From: Candidatus Gastranaerophilales bacterium
Lineage (GTDB): Bacteria; Cyanobacteriota; Vampirovibrionia; Gastranaerophilales; Gastranaerophilaceae
Direction: 5' to 3'
Length of the DNA: 55,380 bases
Assembly (NCBI GenBank): GCA_944323135.1
Contig: CALURI010000014.1
Location: 1-55,380 of the forward strand
The translations under genes were made by a program, and so were the position numbers. Under the pieces are notes generated by a model. That model did no database searches, had not been told where the DNA came from, and saw nothing but the letters and a program-made list of their open reading frames with translations. Positions 35,565 through 44,669 of the stretch are shown piece by piece. The number at the start of each line of letters is the position of its first letter. The stretch's first letter is position 1.

Positions 35565-36545
35565 TTATTGGTACTTATTTTGTATAATTTTGTTGTATTC
35601 GTTTTCAGACATTAAATGATTTTGGAGTACATATTCTTTGGATAATTTTTTATCACCTTTTATAAATGCATCTTTTAATTCTGACATTTTTTTGTTTGTC
35701 TTTTGAATTTCACCTTCTTGTGTAATTTTTTGTTTAGAGTCTTCCATTAATGATTTAATTCCGAATTGTGAAACTCCATTTGCATTTATAGTGTCACCTG
35801 AACTTGGGTTTTTAATTTTTTTACCTGTAATTTGGGTATTGTATTCATTTTGTGCAACATTTAGCTCTTGCTGCTCTTGTTCTGTATAAAATCTATTTAT
35901 TATTGTATCTATTGTGTCTCCGTCATGAACTATTGCTCTGACATTATATTTTATATTGCCGTTTTGATCTTCATAAACTTCTGAGATATGATTTTTTACG
36001 TATGCTTGTTCTGAAGCATCTAGTTTATCAAATCCTTCGACGTTATTTAACAATTGATCAATTGTTTTAGGTTTTGTTTCCTCTGTTGTTTGAGTTTTAC
36101 CTGTTTTGTCTGTAGTGTCTGTCTTATTTGCTTCATTTGTTTTTTCTGTTTCTGTTTTCTTGTTAACACAGTCACATTTTGCATTTTCAATATTATCTAC
36201 TTGTTTTTGAAGAGATTTAACCTCTTTTTCTATATTTTTTAGTCTTGAGCTTATTGAATCATTATTATTAGGTTGGTCATATAATGGATAAGAGTTATTT
36301 TGATAATATTGATTAGACACAGTCTGTTGATATCTGTTATAACCAAACAGATTTGATAACAAGCTCATGCCTGCCATAAAGCCAAACATTCTGTTAAGTC
36401 CGCCACCAAAACAGTTGTGGTTTACAAAGATTGGTCTGTGCATTCCGCCAAGCATTGGACCGCATCCGTAATTATTTATTATAACTCTGTTTGATCCACC
36501 CCAGAAGGTTCGTGGTCCGCCTAGGAATCTGTAAAATGTTTCCAT
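35565..36545 (-). CDS. Signal-less INNYG-motif protein with possible LysM-like domain
   Basis: This 326-aa protein has no signal peptide. RVIINNYGCGPMLGG (near residues 20-34) is shared with the 34216 gene. A glycine-rich stretch follows, then a coiled coil (about 95-130, ISSRLKNIEKEVKSLQ) and a Thr/Lys-rich linker. A segment near 205-250 reads IVHDGDTIDTIINRF and resembles a LysM start, a domain that binds peptidoglycan. The start has GGAG 7 bases upstream. The same promoter module lies 30 bases before the ATG. Function unknown. Confidence 0.6.
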   Translation of the reverse strand: METFYRFLGGPRTFWGGSNRVIINNYGCGPMLGGMHRPIFVNHNCFGGGLNRMFGFMAGMSLLSNLFGYNRYQQTVSNQYYQNNSYPLYDQPNNNDSISSRLKNIEKEVKSLQKQVDNIENAKCDCVNKKTETEKTNEANKTDTTDKTGKTQTTEETKPKTIDQLLNNVEGFDKLDASEQAYVKNHISEVYEDQNGNIKYNVRAIVHDGDTIDTIINRFYTEQEQQELNVAQNEYNTQITGKKIKNPSSGDTINANGVSQFGIKSLMEDSKQKITQEGEIQKTNKKMSELKDAFIKGDKKLSKEYVLQNHLMSENEYNKIIQNKYQ

Positions 36546-36570
36546 AGTACTGCTCCATTTTTATACTCTT

Positions 36571-36606
36571 TGATATATAAAGTATATATTTATTAAATAA
36601 TTGCTT
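36571..36606 (-). promoter_or_regulatory. GCAAT/TATACTTTATATAT promoter module (copy C)
   Basis: On the coding strand AAGCAAT is followed by about 14 bases of AT, then ATATATACTTTATATAT and, 3-4 bases on, GAGTATAA; the order and spacing match copies A and B. Confidence 0.6.
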
Positions 36607-36646
36607 AATTTTAAAGAAATAATGTAATAAAACTTAATAATATATT

Positions 36647-39028
36647 TTAAATATCAAGCCCGCCTGAAATTGATAATGAACTGACCTGTTTAAGTGAGGG
36701 GTAATCATCTAATTTCTTATTTTTAATAAAATCTATAGCTTCATTTCTTGCTATTTCAAGAATTTTTGCATCTCTTACAATGTCGGAAATAATTAAATCA
36801 GGTAAGCCGCTTTGCCTTGTTCCTAAAAATTCTCCGGGGCCTCTCAGTTGTAAATCTTTTTCGGCTATAACAAAACCGTCATTTGTCTGAGTCATAATAT
36901 TTAAACGTTCACGTGTTTCTTGTGATTTTGTAGAAGTATGTAAGATACAATATGATTGAAGGTGACTTCTTCCGACTCTTCCTCTTAGCTGGTGTAATTG
37001 CGAAAGTCCGAAACGTTCAGCATTTTCTATCAGCATAACTGTTGCATTCGGGACATCAACTCCAACTTCTACAACAGTTGTTGATACTAATATGTCATAT
37101 TTTTTATCTTTAAAGTCAGACATTACTTTATCTTTTTCATCATTTTTTAATTTACCGTGTAATAGTCCGATTTTGAATTGCGGGAATACCTCATTTTGCA
37201 ATCTTTCTGCCTCAATTGTTGCAGCTTTTGCAGATAGAGTTTCACTTTCTTCGATTAACGGGTAAATAACGTATGCCTGTCTGCCTACTTCTATTTCATG
37301 CTTTATTAAATCATATACACCTTTATGAGAAGTGACAAGTGATGTTTTAATCGGTTTTCGCCCCTTGGGGAGTTCATCTATTACAGTAAGATCTAAATCG
37401 CCATGTACAGTCAAAGCTAATGTTCTAGGTATCGGAGTTGCAGTCATTGTTAAAATTTGAGGATTTTGAGATTTTTTCTTAAGTACATTTCTTTGTTTTA
37501 CTCCAAATCTATGCTGTTCATCGACAACGATTGCTCCGAGATTATTAAAATCTACGCCCTCTTGAATGAGAGCATGTGTTCCTACCGCAATATTCATTTG
37601 TCCGTTTAATAAATCAGTTCTGAATTTTTCTCTGACTTTTTTACTTTGACTGCCAAGAAATAATCCAACACTTATTCCCATTGGTGTAAGCCAGTGCTGA
37701 AGGTTATTATAATGCTGTTGAGCCAAAATTTCAGTAGGTGCCATTAGCGCCCCCTGATATCCGTTTTCAACACCAGCAAGAAGCATAATTGTTGCAACAA
37801 CTGTTTTTCCGCTTCCTACATCTCCTTGTAGCAGTCTTGCCATAGGTATGTCTGAATTTAAGTCATGCAATATTTCATTTACTGCGCGTTTTTGTCCTCC
37901 TGTCAGTTCAAACGGAAGATTTTCTATAAATTGTTTTACAATTCCATTTTCTTTGATTTTCAAAGCTAGAGCAGAATGATTATGCGCATTTTGTTCTCTT
38001 AGATTTACAAGTTTCAATTGAATTAAGAAGAGTTCCTCAAAAATAAGAGAAAACCTGGCCTGTTCTAAAAGTTCCATGCTTTCAGGAAAATGAATTTGTT
38101 CAACAGCTATTTTTTTATCTAAAATTCCAAATTTTTCTCTTATAAAATCAGGCAAAACATTTTCTATTTCATTCTTGTAAGTTTGAATTGCATTAAAAAT
38201 TGCGCGACGTAAAACTTTTATGCTTAAATCCTCGCAGACACTATATATTGGGACTATTCTTGCAAGATTAAGGTTAGAATTTTTATCTTCAAGAAATTCT
38301 CCCGTCATTATGGAATAATTTGGCTTATCAAATGTAAATTTGCCATCATAGCTGCTGTGTTTTACTTTTCCGGAAAGCATAATTCCTGCATTTACAGGAA
38401 ATTGAGATTTTATTCTTTCCAGCATAAATCGATTTGCTTTAGCTTGAAAAAAACTTAAATCAAGTTTCCCGCTCTCATCAGCAACAGAAACTTTTACAAC
38501 GGCAAGGTTGTTTTTTGTGTTAAAGGCTGAAACTGATTTGATATACCCGAATACTGTTGTTGTTATACCTTCTTTTAAATCTCGAATTAGAGTTCTTGAC
38601 GAATAATCAATATGCTTTTTGGGGAAATACATGATTAAGTCTTGAACTGTATAAATGCCAAGTTTGTTTAATTTGTACGCAATTTTAGGACCTACACCTT
38701 TCATGTACATTACGTCAGTGTCTTTAGCCGGTTTAAGTTTAGAATTTTTTAAAACTTGTTCATTCTGTTTTTGCGATGTTTCTGATTTAAGAATTTTTAT
38801 GAGTCTATCTATGCTTTTTCTTCGTTCATTAATTCCTGCAAATGGGTAATGCTCAAATATTTCTGCAAGAACAGCCCATTTTGGATTTTTTTTAGAAAGC
38901 TTGTAATATCTTTTTGCTTCATTTTTGATAAAAGTTGAAAAAGCCTGAGTTTTTCCGTGAATATCAATATATTTATATTGTATTTCTATTTCAATCGCTT
39001 TTTTTAATTGTTCAAGATTATCAATCAC
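36647..39028 (-). CDS. recG: ATP-dependent DNA helicase RecG
   Basis: RecG reverses and branch-migrates stalled forks and Holliday junctions. The 793-aa protein has an N-terminal OB-fold wedge region (about 160-270), then helicase motifs: I GDVGSGKT, II DEQHRFG, III TATPIPRT, VI QLRGRVGRS. A helix-hairpin-helix segment (MYMKGVGPKIAYKLNKLG, near 107) begins the wedge. The N-terminal extension of about 100 residues is longer than in Escherichia coli. It overlaps the cyclase stop by 8 bases, so the two are co-translated. Confidence 0.96.
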   Translation of the reverse strand: MIDNLEQLKKAIEIEIQYKYIDIHGKTQAFSTFIKNEAKRYYKLSKKNPKWAVLAEIFEHYPFAGINERRKSIDRLIKILKSETSQKQNEQVLKNSKLKPAKDTDVMYMKGVGPKIAYKLNKLGIYTVQDLIMYFPKKHIDYSSRTLIRDLKEGITTTVFGYIKSVSAFNTKNNLAVVKVSVADESGKLDLSFFQAKANRFMLERIKSQFPVNAGIMLSGKVKHSSYDGKFTFDKPNYSIMTGEFLEDKNSNLNLARIVPIYSVCEDLSIKVLRRAIFNAIQTYKNEIENVLPDFIREKFGILDKKIAVEQIHFPESMELLEQARFSLIFEELFLIQLKLVNLREQNAHNHSALALKIKENGIVKQFIENLPFELTGGQKRAVNEILHDLNSDIPMARLLQGDVGSGKTVVATIMLLAGVENGYQGALMAPTEILAQQHYNNLQHWLTPMGISVGLFLGSQSKKVREKFRTDLLNGQMNIAVGTHALIQEGVDFNNLGAIVVDEQHRFGVKQRNVLKKKSQNPQILTMTATPIPRTLALTVHGDLDLTVIDELPKGRKPIKTSLVTSHKGVYDLIKHEIEVGRQAYVIYPLIEESETLSAKAATIEAERLQNEVFPQFKIGLLHGKLKNDEKDKVMSDFKDKKYDILVSTTVVEVGVDVPNATVMLIENAERFGLSQLHQLRGRVGRSHLQSYCILHTSTKSQETRERLNIMTQTNDGFVIAEKDLQLRGPGEFLGTRQSGLPDLIISDIVRDAKILEIARNEAIDFIKNKKLDDYPSLKQVSSLSISGGLDI

Positions 39029-40970
39029 TTATGCGTAAAACCTCATAAATATCCATTTTTTTAGCTTTCCCGCGAATTGTGACATCTGCTATTTTTATTA
39101 CATCTGCTATATCACTAACGTATGAATATGTTGAACTGCTTATGAGTAAATTTGTTTTATAAACTTTGTTGTAACTTTCAATACGGCTTGCAAGATTTAC
39201 TGTGTCACCAATTACAGTGTATTCAAGTCTTTTTTCTGAACCGATATTTCCGACAAATGCTTCTCCTGTGTTAATACCTATACCTATTTCAATTTTAGGT
39301 TTACCTTCAAAGAGCCATTTATCCTGAAGTTGATCAACTTTTTTCAACATATCACAAGCACATTTTACTGCATTTTGCGGGTGGTTGATGTCTTGTATGG
39401 GTTCTCCGAAAATTGCCATGACAGCATCACCTATAAATTTATTTATAACTCCGTTATATTTTGTAATAATAGGTTCTATTTCAGAAAAGTATTCATTTAA
39501 TATGACAGAAACTTCTTCAGCAGTCATTTTCTCGCTCATGCTTGTGAAACCTCTGATATCTGCAAACAAAACAGTTACATTAGCTTTTTTCCCGCCTAAT
39601 TTTATGTCATCAATATTTTGAACAACATTTTTCATAATATCTTGGGAAAGATATTTGCCCATAGCATTTTTAATTTTTTCTTTGTTTCTGCCCTCAAGAA
39701 TAAATCTGTATGAGTAAGCAAAAATCATGGTGCTTAATTGTGCGGCAATAGGGGTTATAACATAAGGAATGAGATTATTTTTAAAGCATAGAATACATAT
39801 CATTAAATATAAAATTGCAATTGCTATAAGTATAATTAATGATGGAATAAATGCTAAAAATCTTATAACAGTAAATGTTAATATGCATAAGAATGCTATT
39901 ATTGTGATATTTTGCCATAGTGAAAATTTTACAAAAAATTCATTATTTAAAAAGTTGTCGAGAATTGTTGCTTGAATATCAACTCCAGGATGTTTCAATG
40001 AAATCGAAGTTTCCAGAACATCTTCAACACCAAGAGCATTTGCCCCGACAAGAATTATTTTATTATTAAATTCAGACGGGTTAATAATAGGTTTTTTCCC
40101 ATCATTCAAAAGTCTATTTGAATTTATTATGTCTATTGCTGAATAGCTTTTGTGTGAAACATCTGAATTTGGAAGCTGTTCACAGAATTTTATATTATGT
40201 TTTATATCACCGTTTTTCTTAAATACAGGAATTTTTAAGCCCGTTTTATCAACAATTATATATTTATTTGTTAAAGTTATTTTTTCTGTATCATTTGCGA
40301 GCAAATATGCTCTGAGTGGCAATGACGGGTAAAAATTGTCATTATAACTTATCAAATCTGTTGCTTCTCTTAAAACTCCGTCAATTGGGTTTAGGGTAAG
40401 GTTTACAGAACCAGTATACTTTTGTGCATTAAAATACGCCTCCGGAAACACCGTTAAACTTTTATATAAACTGTGTCTTGAATTGTTTCTTGTCCTTAAA
40501 TCCTTTAAATCTATTGAAAATTTTCTATGAAACTGATCATCATATTTGTTCCCTAGTTCGCTATTTTTATAATCAGAGCTTAAAGCCATATAACCGCCGA
40601 TAAAATTATTTGCCTTTGAAACGGTATTAAAAAAGTAATTGTCAGATTCAGGAGTTCGTTCTTTATCTAAGCTGTTTAAAATAGAATCAAATACCAAGAC
40701 CTTAGCATTTGTGTATTTGTTAAAATATTCAAATATTTCTCCGTATAGAGAACGAGCCCAAGGCCATCTGTAACTTTCAAGGGATTTGTCATCAATTATA
40801 ATGAGCGAGATATCTTTTGAACCTTTCATTGTAGCGTGAGTTGAATTTATTATTGCATCGTAAATCGCATTTTCCCAAAAATTGATTGATACAAAAGCTA
40901 TAATTATTACTAAAAATATATGTAGTAATATTGTCTTTAAAAAGAATCCCTCTATTTTAAATATTTTCAT
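39021..40970 (-). CDS. CHASE2-domain adenylate cyclase
   Basis: This 649-aa protein has an N-terminal anchor, an extracytoplasmic CHASE2 sensor domain (about 30-330) and three membrane spans (about 345-420). A class III nucleotide cyclase domain follows (about 455-640), with metal ligands in VLFADIRGF and INKFIGDAVMAIFG and the purine-selecting region VIGDTVNLASRIE. Lys in NKFIGD and Thr in GDTVN favour adenylate over guanylate cyclase. Start is the ATG at 40970; a TTG 6 bases upstream, with AAAGGG at better spacing, is an alternative. The upstream KDPG aldolase is divergent. Confidence 0.88.
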   Translation of the reverse strand: MKIFKIEGFFLKTILLHIFLVIIIAFVSINFWENAIYDAIINSTHATMKGSKDISLIIIDDKSLESYRWPWARSLYGEIFEYFNKYTNAKVLVFDSILNSLDKERTPESDNYFFNTVSKANNFIGGYMALSSDYKNSELGNKYDDQFHRKFSIDLKDLRTRNNSRHSLYKSLTVFPEAYFNAQKYTGSVNLTLNPIDGVLREATDLISYNDNFYPSLPLRAYLLANDTEKITLTNKYIIVDKTGLKIPVFKKNGDIKHNIKFCEQLPNSDVSHKSYSAIDIINSNRLLNDGKKPIINPSEFNNKIILVGANALGVEDVLETSISLKHPGVDIQATILDNFLNNEFFVKFSLWQNITIIAFLCILTFTVIRFLAFIPSLIILIAIAILYLMICILCFKNNLIPYVITPIAAQLSTMIFAYSYRFILEGRNKEKIKNAMGKYLSQDIMKNVVQNIDDIKLGGKKANVTVLFADIRGFTSMSEKMTAEEVSVILNEYFSEIEPIITKYNGVINKFIGDAVMAIFGEPIQDINHPQNAVKCACDMLKKVDQLQDKWLFEGKPKIEIGIGINTGEAFVGNIGSEKRLEYTVIGDTVNLASRIESYNKVYKTNLLISSSTYSYVSDIADVIKIADVTIRGKAKKMDIYEVLRISD

Positions 40971-40995
40971 TTCCAATTATCCCTTTATTTTATGA

Positions 40996-41001
40996 TATAA
41001 T
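40996..41001 (+). promoter_or_regulatory. -10 box before the KDPG aldolase gene
   Basis: TATAAT at 40996-41001, 23 bases before the ATG, with no clear -35 at the right distance. Confidence 0.35.
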
Positions 41002-41024
41002 AAATTTTGAAAAAAGGATAGTTT

Positions 41025-41636
41025 ATGAAAGAAAATTTAATTAAATTTTTATCGGAAGAAAAAATTCTTCCAATACTCAGAAATAAAGATGCCGGCAAAG
41101 TAATAGATTCGGCAAAAGCCTTGATTGATGGCGGGATTAAAGTTATTGAAATAAATATTGAAAACCCTTCGATTTATAGTGCGGTTGAAGAAATTTCAAA
41201 ATATGCGACTGTATGTGCAGGAGGTATTATAACATCTATGCAGGCTGAAGCAGCTATATTATCAGGTGCAAAAATTTTATCTTCACCAATATTTTCTATG
41301 AATCTTGTAAAAATATCAAAAGATAAAGAAATACCTTTTATTGCAGGTTCATCTACTGCAAATGAAGCTTATAACGCTTGGAAAGCACGTATCCCTTTAA
41401 TTAAGATATACCCGATAACAGCTATGGGCGGTGCTATGTATATTGAAGATTTATTAAGACCAATGCCGTTTTTAAATGTTTTACCGCTTGGTAATGTAAA
41501 ATTAGATGAGATACATACATATATCGAAGCAGGTGCAAAAGTTGTAGGTATTGGTAGAGATTTTTATGATGGTTATTCTTTAAATGAAATAACTAAGCGT
41601 GCGAAACGTGTTATAAATGAATTGAAAGGTCTGTAA
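41025..41636 (+). CDS. KDPG/KHG-type aldolase
   Basis: This 203-aa TIM-barrel aldolase is of the 2-keto-3-deoxy-6-phosphogluconate (Entner-Doudoroff) type and splits the substrate into pyruvate and a triose phosphate. The Schiff-base Lys is in LIKIYPITAMGG (near 125) and the Glu lies in VIEINIENP (near 44). The next gene is a PfkB sugar kinase, so the pair forms a 2-keto-3-deoxygluconate catabolism module. AAAGGA is about 7 bases before the ATG. Its stop overlaps the kinase start. Confidence 0.85.
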   Translation: MKENLIKFLSEEKILPILRNKDAGKVIDSAKALIDGGIKVIEINIENPSIYSAVEEISKYATVCAGGIITSMQAEAAILSGAKILSSPIFSMNLVKISKDKEIPFIAGSSTANEAYNAWKARIPLIKIYPITAMGGAMYIEDLLRPMPFLNVLPLGNVKLDEIHTYIEAGAKVVGIGRDFYDGYSLNEITKRAKRVINELKGL

Positions 41637-42580
41637 TGTTTGAAAAATTAGATATAATTACTATAGGTGAGAGTTTAGTTGAATTATCAACAAATGCGAA
41701 AATGTCTGATGCTGAATGTTTATACAAATATTACGGAGGAGATGCTCTTGCCGCTGCGATTTCTGCTTTACGTATGGGATCTAAAGTCGGATTTATAACT
41801 CGTGTAGGGAATGATCCTTTCAAAGACTACCTTATAGATTCTTGGCATAAAGAAGGACTTGATATTTCTCAAGTTAAACTTTCTGCTGAGGCAAACGGTG
41901 TATATATTATTTCAAGACCTTCCGGTTCAGAAAAAGAATTAGCTGTTTACAGGAAAAAAATTGCACCTTCAAAATTGTCTATTGATGATATCAACGTTGA
42001 TTATATTAAAAGTGCCTCTGTGATTTATGCATCAGGAGTTACGCAATCACTTTCTCCTTCAGCTTCGGAAGCTGTTGAATTTGCTTTTAAAACCGCAAAA
42101 GAAAATGGAATTAAAACAGCCTACGATCCAAATTATCATGCTGTTTTAACAACTATTGAAGATGCAAAAGAGGCTTTTTTCAGATTAAGTTCTAATATTG
42201 ATATTTTATTTATGAATTCAAAGTCTGATTCTGTAAATATTTTAAATATTGATTCCCATGAAAATATTATAAAGCGACTGTGGGACATGGGAATTCCTAC
42301 TGTTGTTTTGAAATCTGAAGAAAAACAAGGATATTATACCGGAAGTAACGGAAAAATTAATTTTACAGAATTTTATACTAACAATTGTGTAGATACAACT
42401 TGCTCCGGTGATGCATTTAATGGCGGATTTTTGCATGCTATAACTCACGGTTTTACAGAATTTGAAGCTTCTAAATTCGCTTCAATTGTTGCAGGTATCC
42501 AAACTCAAAGTATTGGGGCTATTAAATCAATCCCTTATAAAGATGAAGTATATTCTATATACAGAGGGCATGATGAGTAA
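41636..42580 (+). CDS. PfkB-family sugar kinase, probably 2-keto-3-deoxygluconate kinase
   Basis: This 314-aa ribokinase-family protein has the N-terminal GGDALAAAISALRMG (substrate entry) and the C-terminal catalytic signature DTTCSGDAFNGGF (near 256; DTTGAGD in most members, so one Cys and one Ser replace Gly-Ala). The neighbouring aldolase argues for KDG as the substrate, but fructose or another ketose cannot be excluded. It starts directly at the stop of the aldolase. Confidence 0.82.
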   Translation: MFEKLDIITIGESLVELSTNAKMSDAECLYKYYGGDALAAAISALRMGSKVGFITRVGNDPFKDYLIDSWHKEGLDISQVKLSAEANGVYIISRPSGSEKELAVYRKKIAPSKLSIDDINVDYIKSASVIYASGVTQSLSPSASEAVEFAFKTAKENGIKTAYDPNYHAVLTTIEDAKEAFFRLSSNIDILFMNSKSDSVNILNIDSHENIIKRLWDMGIPTVVLKSEEKQGYYTGSNGKINFTEFYTNNCVDTTCSGDAFNGGFLHAITHGFTEFEASKFASIVAGIQTQSIGAIKSIPYKDEVYSIYRGHDE

Positions 42581-43574
42581 AATCTCTATTTCAGGTTATT
42601 ACGGGTTCAAAAATTTCGGAGATGAAGCTATATTAGATGTTCTCACAGAACATTTAAAATCTCTTGATTGTAGTGATATTACGGTTTTTTCTTCTGATGT
42701 TGATTACACTAAAGATAAATTAAATATTAACGCTGTTAAAAGATTTGATATAGCAAAAGTTATACAAACAATTAGTAATTCTGATATTTTAATTTCAGGC
42801 GGCGGAAGCCTTTTACAAGATGTAACAAGTTTAAAAAGTCTTATTTATTATTCATTTATTATTGCAATAGGAATTTTATTGAATAAAAAGGTAATAATTT
42901 TTGCTCAAGGAATTGGTCCATTAAATTCAAGTATTGCAAAGTTTATTGTAAAAAATCTTTTGAAATATTGCACTTATGTTTCAGTTCGTGATGAAAACAG
43001 TTTTAATTTGCTTGAAAGTTTTGGGGTTGAATCTGATTTAGTCTGTGATCCGATTTATTCTCTTGAGGTAAAGGATAGAATTTCTGATGGCAGCATTGGA
43101 ATTCAACTCCGTGAATTTAAGACTATGAATTACGAGTTGTTACAAAAGCTTGCTTTACTTGTAATAAACAAGTTTGCAGATAAAAAGGTGAAAATTTTTT
43201 CTCTCCAAAAATCTCAGGATTATGAACTTTCCAAGAAATTTGAATTAATTTTAAAATCATTTAATCCTGAAATTAATGTTGAAATTATAGAAGATGATAT
43301 TATTAATAATATCTCTACTCTTGAATATCTTTTTGCCATGAGATTTCATGCAATACTTGTTGCATTAAAATACGGCATAAAAACTTGCGCAATTAATTAT
43401 GACATAAAAGTTGAAAAACTTGCTGCAGATGCAAAAATCCCTCTTATTTCTATGGATGCTCATGAAAATTTTGAGGAAATTTTTGATAAAACTCAATCCT
43501 TAATCCCTGATAATTTAGTACAATTTACAGCTTCTAAAACTTTTGATTGGTCGAAAATCGATAGATTTATTTAA
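42570..43574 (+). CDS. csaB: Polysaccharide pyruvyl transferase CsaB
   Basis: CsaB adds pyruvate ketal to cell-wall polysaccharide, creating the ligand for SLH domains. The 334-aa protein starts at MMSKISISGYYGFKNFGDEA (42570), overlapping the kinase end by 11 bases; the frame upstream is the shadow of the kinase. Further marks are ISGGGSLLQDVTS and FAMRFHAILVALKYGIK. Its presence with the SLH protein at 17162 indicates an SLH-anchored surface layer. Confidence 0.9.
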   Translation: MMSKISISGYYGFKNFGDEAILDVLTEHLKSLDCSDITVFSSDVDYTKDKLNINAVKRFDIAKVIQTISNSDILISGGGSLLQDVTSLKSLIYYSFIIAIGILLNKKVIIFAQGIGPLNSSIAKFIVKNLLKYCTYVSVRDENSFNLLESFGVESDLVCDPIYSLEVKDRISDGSIGIQLREFKTMNYELLQKLALLVINKFADKKVKIFSLQKSQDYELSKKFELILKSFNPEINVEIIEDDIINNISTLEYLFAMRFHAILVALKYGIKTCAINYDIKVEKLAADAKIPLISMDAHENFEEIFDKTQSLIPDNLVQFTASKTFDWSKIDRFI

Positions 43575-43576
43575 TT

Positions 43577-44503
43577 CTATTCTTCGTCATCTTTTTTACC
43601 GAACAATTGTTCATAATTTTTTCGTACGGTTGTATCGAACAGATTTTTATTTGAGTCAACCATTTTTGTTGACCAATTTGCAAAGTCATCAGATGTAATT
43701 ACGCCATCAAGATCTTTTTTGGATTCTCCTGAAGTATCTGTATCAAATGTAGCAAATCCTGCAGCCATTTCTTTCCAATCAACTTTATTATCACCGTTTT
43801 GGTCTAATTTTGAAAAGGCAACTTGTCCTAATTTAGTTGCTTCGCTTTTTTCATCTGCGTCAGCACTTGATGATAATCCGTTCTTTATTTCATAATTAAC
43901 AAATTCATCAATAGTAATTTCTCCGTCCTTATTGCCGACAGATTTATCGATATCTGCTAAATATGATTTACTTAAGTTACTGACATCTTTTATATACTCT
44001 TTTTCGTTTTTTACGTGCGAAATAGTAAATGATTTGTTTTCAACTGCTTCGCCATTTTTGTCAATCATTTCTGATGTTGCTTTATTAAAAGCAGCACCTT
44101 TTGTTGTATCTTGATTTTTATCGATATCTCCGGCATATTCATTATTGGTCTTTTTCAAATTTGAAATTTGCTGTTGTTGTTGCTGCATCATCATTGTAGA
44201 TAAGCTGTTCATTTGTGCTTGTTGAGCTAATGATTGCCCCCACTGAAAAGCTAATGCATTTCCGTATTGAGTATTCATAGCATTATAAGCATTATATGGG
44301 TTGAAAACGCCAACACCAAGAGGATTTGCCATTGAGTTGTACATTGGATTCATCATGCCGCTCATTCCACAGCCACAGCCAAATCTAAAAATACTTCTGC
44401 CTAAATTAGAACTTGCCCTTAATGTATAACTCGTTATTGCAGTTTGTGTTAATCCTGAACCCAGTTTGGTCATTGCATCGCTTATATTTGTCCAGTTTAC
44501 CAT
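43577..44503 (-). CDS. Signal-less EF-hand protein
   Basis: This 308-aa protein has no signal peptide. The N-terminal part (about 1-115) is Met/Asn/Gln-rich (SLSTMMMQQQQQQIS). The C-terminal half has at least two EF-hand-like calcium loops: LDQNGDNKVDWKE (near 225) with Asp at positions 1, 5 and 9 and Glu at 12, and a variant at 170-185 (NKDGEITIDEF). A third, TDTSGESKKDLDGVIT, is degenerate. The start is the ATG at 44503, with GGAGAG 4 bases upstream (44515 is a TTG). It has the same promoter module as the other signal-less proteins. It probably binds calcium, with unknown role. Confidence 0.65.
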   Translation of the reverse strand: MVNWTNISDAMTKLGSGLTQTAITSYTLRASSNLGRSIFRFGCGCGMSGMMNPMYNSMANPLGVGVFNPYNAYNAMNTQYGNALAFQWGQSLAQQAQMNSLSTMMMQQQQQQISNLKKTNNEYAGDIDKNQDTTKGAAFNKATSEMIDKNGEAVENKSFTISHVKNEKEYIKDVSNLSKSYLADIDKSVGNKDGEITIDEFVNYEIKNGLSSSADADEKSEATKLGQVAFSKLDQNGDNKVDWKEMAAGFATFDTDTSGESKKDLDGVITSDDFANWSTKMVDSNKNLFDTTVRKNYEQLFGKKDDEE

Positions 44504-44525
44504 TATACTCTCCAAGATTATTTGC

Positions 44526-44562
44526 TATATATATAAAGTATATATTAATATAAAAATTGCTA
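44526..44562 (-). promoter_or_regulatory. GCAAT/TATACTTTATATATATA promoter module (copy A)
   Basis: On the coding strand TAGCAAT is followed by about 14 bases, then ATATATACTTTATATATATA. A back-to-back TACTTTATATATAT lies on the other strand at 44570-44583. Confidence 0.6.
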
Positions 44563-44634
44563 TATTTATTACTTTATATATATCTTATACCCTTATGGAG
44601 AGCTGATTTAGCAATAATTTAATATTTCTTAATA

Positions 44635-44662
44635 AAAAAAGAACTCTATAAAGAGCTCTTTT
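44635..44662 (-). terminator. Terminator after tRNA-Leu
   Basis: Hairpin AAGAGCTCT/AGAGTTCTT (with G-T pairs), followed by a long T-run on the minus strand. Confidence 0.75.
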
Positions 44663-44669
44663 AAAAACT

